Shown: one piece after another, positions 6,733 through 8,520 of the stretch | Layout: each line of letters begins with the position of its first letter | How positions within the stretch are numbered: the stretch's first letter is position 1 | Assembly (NCBI GenBank): GCA_937983065.1 | Contig: CALKAL010000136.1 | Span: 1 to 8,520, forward strand | DNA length: 8,520 nucleotides | Reading direction: 5' to 3' | Origin: an uncultured Bacillaceae bacterium | GTDB taxonomy: Bacteria > Bacillota > Bacilli > Bacillales > Alkalibacillaceae | Made by a program: the position numbers and the translations under genes | The notes under the pieces: generated by a model | What the model was told of the DNA's origin: nothing | The model's database searches: none | The model's input: only the letters and a program-made list of their open reading frames with translations

Positions 6733-7659
6733 ATGAAATCTTTCAAACTATTATCATTTTCTTTTATACTATTATTTTTATTTGCTTGTAACCAAGGTTT
6801 AGTACCGGATGAAACCGAAAATAAAATAATTACATCGTTATATCCCCTTGAATATATAGTAGAAGAATTAGCTGGTGATTTAGTTGAAGTAGAAACGATT
6901 ATTCCACCTGGAGCAGATGCTCATTCGTATGAACCATCGACTCGAAAAATGATTGAGTACGCTTCGAGTGATGCCTTTTTCTTTATTGGTGAGATGATGG
7001 AAGTTTTTTCAGAAACGATGGCAGATACGCTTTCTTCAGAAGGGGTTCAAACATTAAAGCTAGCAGAATATGAATCTATTTTCTTACATCTCGATGAAGA
7101 GGATCATCATGGGCATGATGATCACGACCATGATCATGGCGATTATGACCCTCACTTTTGGCTTAGCCCATTAAAAATGATTGAAGTCGGTGAAATAATT
7201 CGTGATGAATTAATAACACTTTATCCAGATGATGAAGAAACGATAACAACTAACTGGGCAACTTTTGAGAAGGAAATGTTAGACTTAGACGAAGCTTTTT
7301 TGAATGCATTCGTTGATCAGGAGCCATTGCAAATACTAGTTTCCCATAAAGCTTTTAGTTATTTAGAGGAACGTTATCCAATTGTACAGCATTCAATTCG
7401 CGGTCTCTCATCCTCACAGGAGCCGTCACAAAAAGAATTACAGTCTATTCTCGAATGGATTGAAACAGAAAATATTCAATATATATTTTTAGAAAAAAAC
7501 CGTTCTGATAGACTCGTTTCAACGATTGCTGAGGATTTAAATTTAGAGATTAACTATTTAAATGAGCTTTCCATTAGAACGGAAGACCAAGTTGAACAAG
7601 GGTTAAACTACGTTGATTTGATGATGGAAAATTTAAATACGTTAATAGAGGTCAAATAG
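6733..7659 (+). CDS. znuA: Zinc ABC transporter substrate-binding lipoprotein
   Basis: Captures extracellular Zn2+ and delivers it to the ZnuB permease; anchored to the outer face of the membrane. It is 308 aa, a usual length for the single-domain cluster A-I family (TroA fold), without the extra ZinT-like domain of streptococcal AdcA. A short signal peptide (residues 1-18) ends in the lipobox LFAC, with C19 as the lipidated residue. Zinc ligands expected from the family are visible: H64 in PPGADAHSYEPS, H141 in DPHFWLSP and H205 in VSHKAF. A His/Asp-rich loop (119-141, seven His before H141) marks zinc rather than manganese binders. The usual fourth acidic ligand in an LNPxE-like motif appears as LNELS, with S280 at that position and E278 two residues earlier. 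The mature part is strikingly acidic. First gene of a Zur-regulated unit; znuC follows after 16 nt. Manganese transport is a less likely alternative. Confidence 0.9.
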   Translation: MKSFKLLSFSFILLFLFACNQGLVPDETENKIITSLYPLEYIVEELAGDLVEVETIIPPGADAHSYEPSTRKMIEYASSDAFFFIGEMMEVFSETMADTLSSEGVQTLKLAEYESIFLHLDEEDHHGHDDHDHDHGDYDPHFWLSPLKMIEVGEIIRDELITLYPDDEETITTNWATFEKEMLDLDEAFLNAFVDQEPLQILVSHKAFSYLEERYPIVQHSIRGLSSSQEPSQKELQSILEWIETENIQYIFLEKNRSDRLVSTIAEDLNLEINYLNELSIRTEDQVEQGLNYVDLMMENLNTLIEVK

Positions 7660-7660
7660 A

Positions 7661-7667
7661 AAGAAGG
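7661..7667 (+). promoter_or_regulatory. Ribosome binding site for znuC
   Basis: AAGAAGG lies 8 nt before the ATG at 7676 and only 5 nt before an adjacent in-frame TTG at 7673. The spacing and codon type favour ATG 7676, making the protein 251 aa rather than 252. Confidence 0.6.
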
Positions 7668-7675
7668 TAAATTTG

Positions 7676-8431
7676 ATGGCAAATCCGATCGTCCATGTTA
7701 AAGATGTTTCATTTCGTTATGAAGAGATGAAGGTTTTAGAAAACATTTCTTTTTCTGTTAATAAAGGATCCTTTGTCGGGTTAGTCGGTCCGAATGGTTC
7801 GGGGAAAACGACGTTAATAAAGTTGCTTTTAGGAATTGAAAAATTACAAAAAGGGTCGATTGAGCTATTCGGTCAGCCGATTCAAAAGTTTAAAAATAGT
7901 GGCGAAATCAGTTTCGTCTCGCAAAAATCAAACTCTTTTAATCGAGGATTTCCAGCGACGGTAAAAGAAGTCGTCTCAATGGGAATTATTAAAGGAGGAA
8001 AATCTTTACTTCGTGATAAGAAGCAGGAATTAGAAAAAGTTCAACAAGCATTAGAGGAAGTCGGTATGCTCGAGTATATTAACCGAAACATCGGGGAATT
8101 ATCGGGCGGACAACAGCAACGGGTCTTCATCGCCCGCGCCATCGTTAATGAACCCGAGCTGTTAATTTTAGATGAGCCAACTGTCGGAATTGATACAGAA
8201 AATGTACAACAATTTTATCAATTATTACTCAGATTAAATAAAGAATTAAGTATGACACTCATCCTCGTTTCCCATGATACAGCGGCCATTACGACTCATG
8301 TGAACGATTTACTCTGTTTAAACAAAACGATTTTTTATCACGGCAACCCGGCTGAATATGAAAACATGTCAGACGAAGAACGATCAAAACTGTATGGACA
8401 TCATGTGCATACGATTATACATGACCATTAG
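7676..8431 (+). CDS. znuC: Zinc ABC transporter ATP-binding protein
   Basis: ATPase subunit that powers zinc import with the ZnuB permease on the cytoplasmic face of the membrane. It is 251 aa from ATG 7676, within the normal range for this family. All nucleotide-binding motifs are intact: Walker A GPNGSGKTT (38-46), Q-loop Q83 in FVSQKSNSF, signature LSGGQQQR (142-149), Walker B LLILDEP with catalytic E167, and switch H200 in LVSHD. The C-terminus YGHHVHTIIHDH carries five histidines in the last ten residues. His-rich tails are common in metal-importer ATPases and may sense or buffer zinc. It follows znuA by 16 nt and is surely co-transcribed from the Zur-controlled promoter. No znuB start is found in the remaining 89 nt, which have early stops in two frames and a third open only as a short GC-rich, non-hydrophobic stretch. 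Confidence 0.92.
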   Translation: MANPIVHVKDVSFRYEEMKVLENISFSVNKGSFVGLVGPNGSGKTTLIKLLLGIEKLQKGSIELFGQPIQKFKNSGEISFVSQKSNSFNRGFPATVKEVVSMGIIKGGKSLLRDKKQELEKVQQALEEVGMLEYINRNIGELSGGQQQRVFIARAIVNEPELLILDEPTVGIDTENVQQFYQLLLRLNKELSMTLILVSHDTAAITTHVNDLLCLNKTIFYHGNPAEYENMSDEERSKLYGHHVHTIIHDH

Positions 8432-8441
8432 TGATGATTGC

Positions 8442-8520
8442 GTGATGACTGATATGTGAGGTGCGGACGATATATGGAATGCGGCGGACGATATTTCTGC
8501 GCGATTGCCGATAAACTGGT
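8442..8520. repeat. Short direct-repeat tail downstream of znuC (cut by the window edge)
   Basis: The 11-mer GCGGACGATAT occurs at 8463-8473 and again at 8484-8494. GATA words recur at 8451, 8469, 8490 and 8510, spacings of 18 to 21 bp. GTGATGA also occurs at 8431-8437 and 8442-8448. By hand count the stretch is about 48% GC, richer than the neighbouring intergenic DNA. It does not encode the start of a hydrophobic permease and shows no hairpin plus T-run terminator. It resembles the edge of an intergenic repeat element, but only the rest of the locus could show this. Confidence 0.4.

Noticed and set aside
7128..7139. Perfect 12-bp palindrome CCATGATCATGG
   Set aside because: It arises from alternating His and Asp codons in the His-rich loop of znuA and needs no separate explanation.
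7673..7675. TTG at 7673 as the znuC start
   Set aside because: The adjacent ATG at 7676 has better spacing from AAGAAGG and is the commoner start codon; the difference is a single residue.

Overview
The window looks like part of a low-GC Gram-positive chromosome, most likely Bacillaceae. The evidence is AT-rich non-coding DNA, strong AGGAGG-type ribosome binding sites, sigma-A-like promoters, and close similarity of gene content and order to the Bacillus subtilis fadM-fadN-fadA-fadE region (yusM-L-K-J). The zinc-binding lipoprotein is extremely acidic, which would suit an alkaliphilic or salt-adapted member, but that is inference.

Minus strand, 5424 down to 1: a complete three-gene fatty-acid beta-oxidation operon, fadN (3-hydroxyacyl-CoA dehydrogenase/enoyl-CoA hydratase), fadA (thiolase) and fadE (acyl-CoA dehydrogenase). 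The gaps are 33 and 24 nt. FadE makes the trans-2-enoyl-CoA, FadN hydrates and oxidises it, and FadA releases acetyl-CoA. A perfect-armed FadR-type palindrome (5444-5461) lies just upstream of fadN, so the operon is probably repressed by FadR and induced by long-chain acyl-CoA.

5425-5616: a 192-nt regulatory gap with that operator, a separate 9-bp inverted repeat followed by six T (minus strand), and a candidate promoter.

Minus strand, 6534 to 5617: a proline dehydrogenase of the short PutB/FadM type. Its start is set at 6534, not the longer 6579 reading, because only 6534 has a ribosome binding site. A good candidate cre (CcpA) site lies between its likely promoter and its start.

6535-6732: a divergent control region. 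The right half has two Zur-like boxes 23 bp apart, the second filling the spacer of a strong sigma-A promoter.

Plus strand, 6733 to 8431: the zinc-uptake genes znuA (binding lipoprotein) and znuC (ATPase). The membrane permease znuB, which normally completes this transporter, does not begin in the 89 nt left. That tail is more GC-rich and contains short direct repeats with about 20-bp spacing.

Overall this is well-known metabolism and metal homeostasis. I see no clear undescribed system. The points worth a second look are regulatory (fadN leader, cre, tandem Zur boxes) and the repeat-like tail where znuB would be expected.
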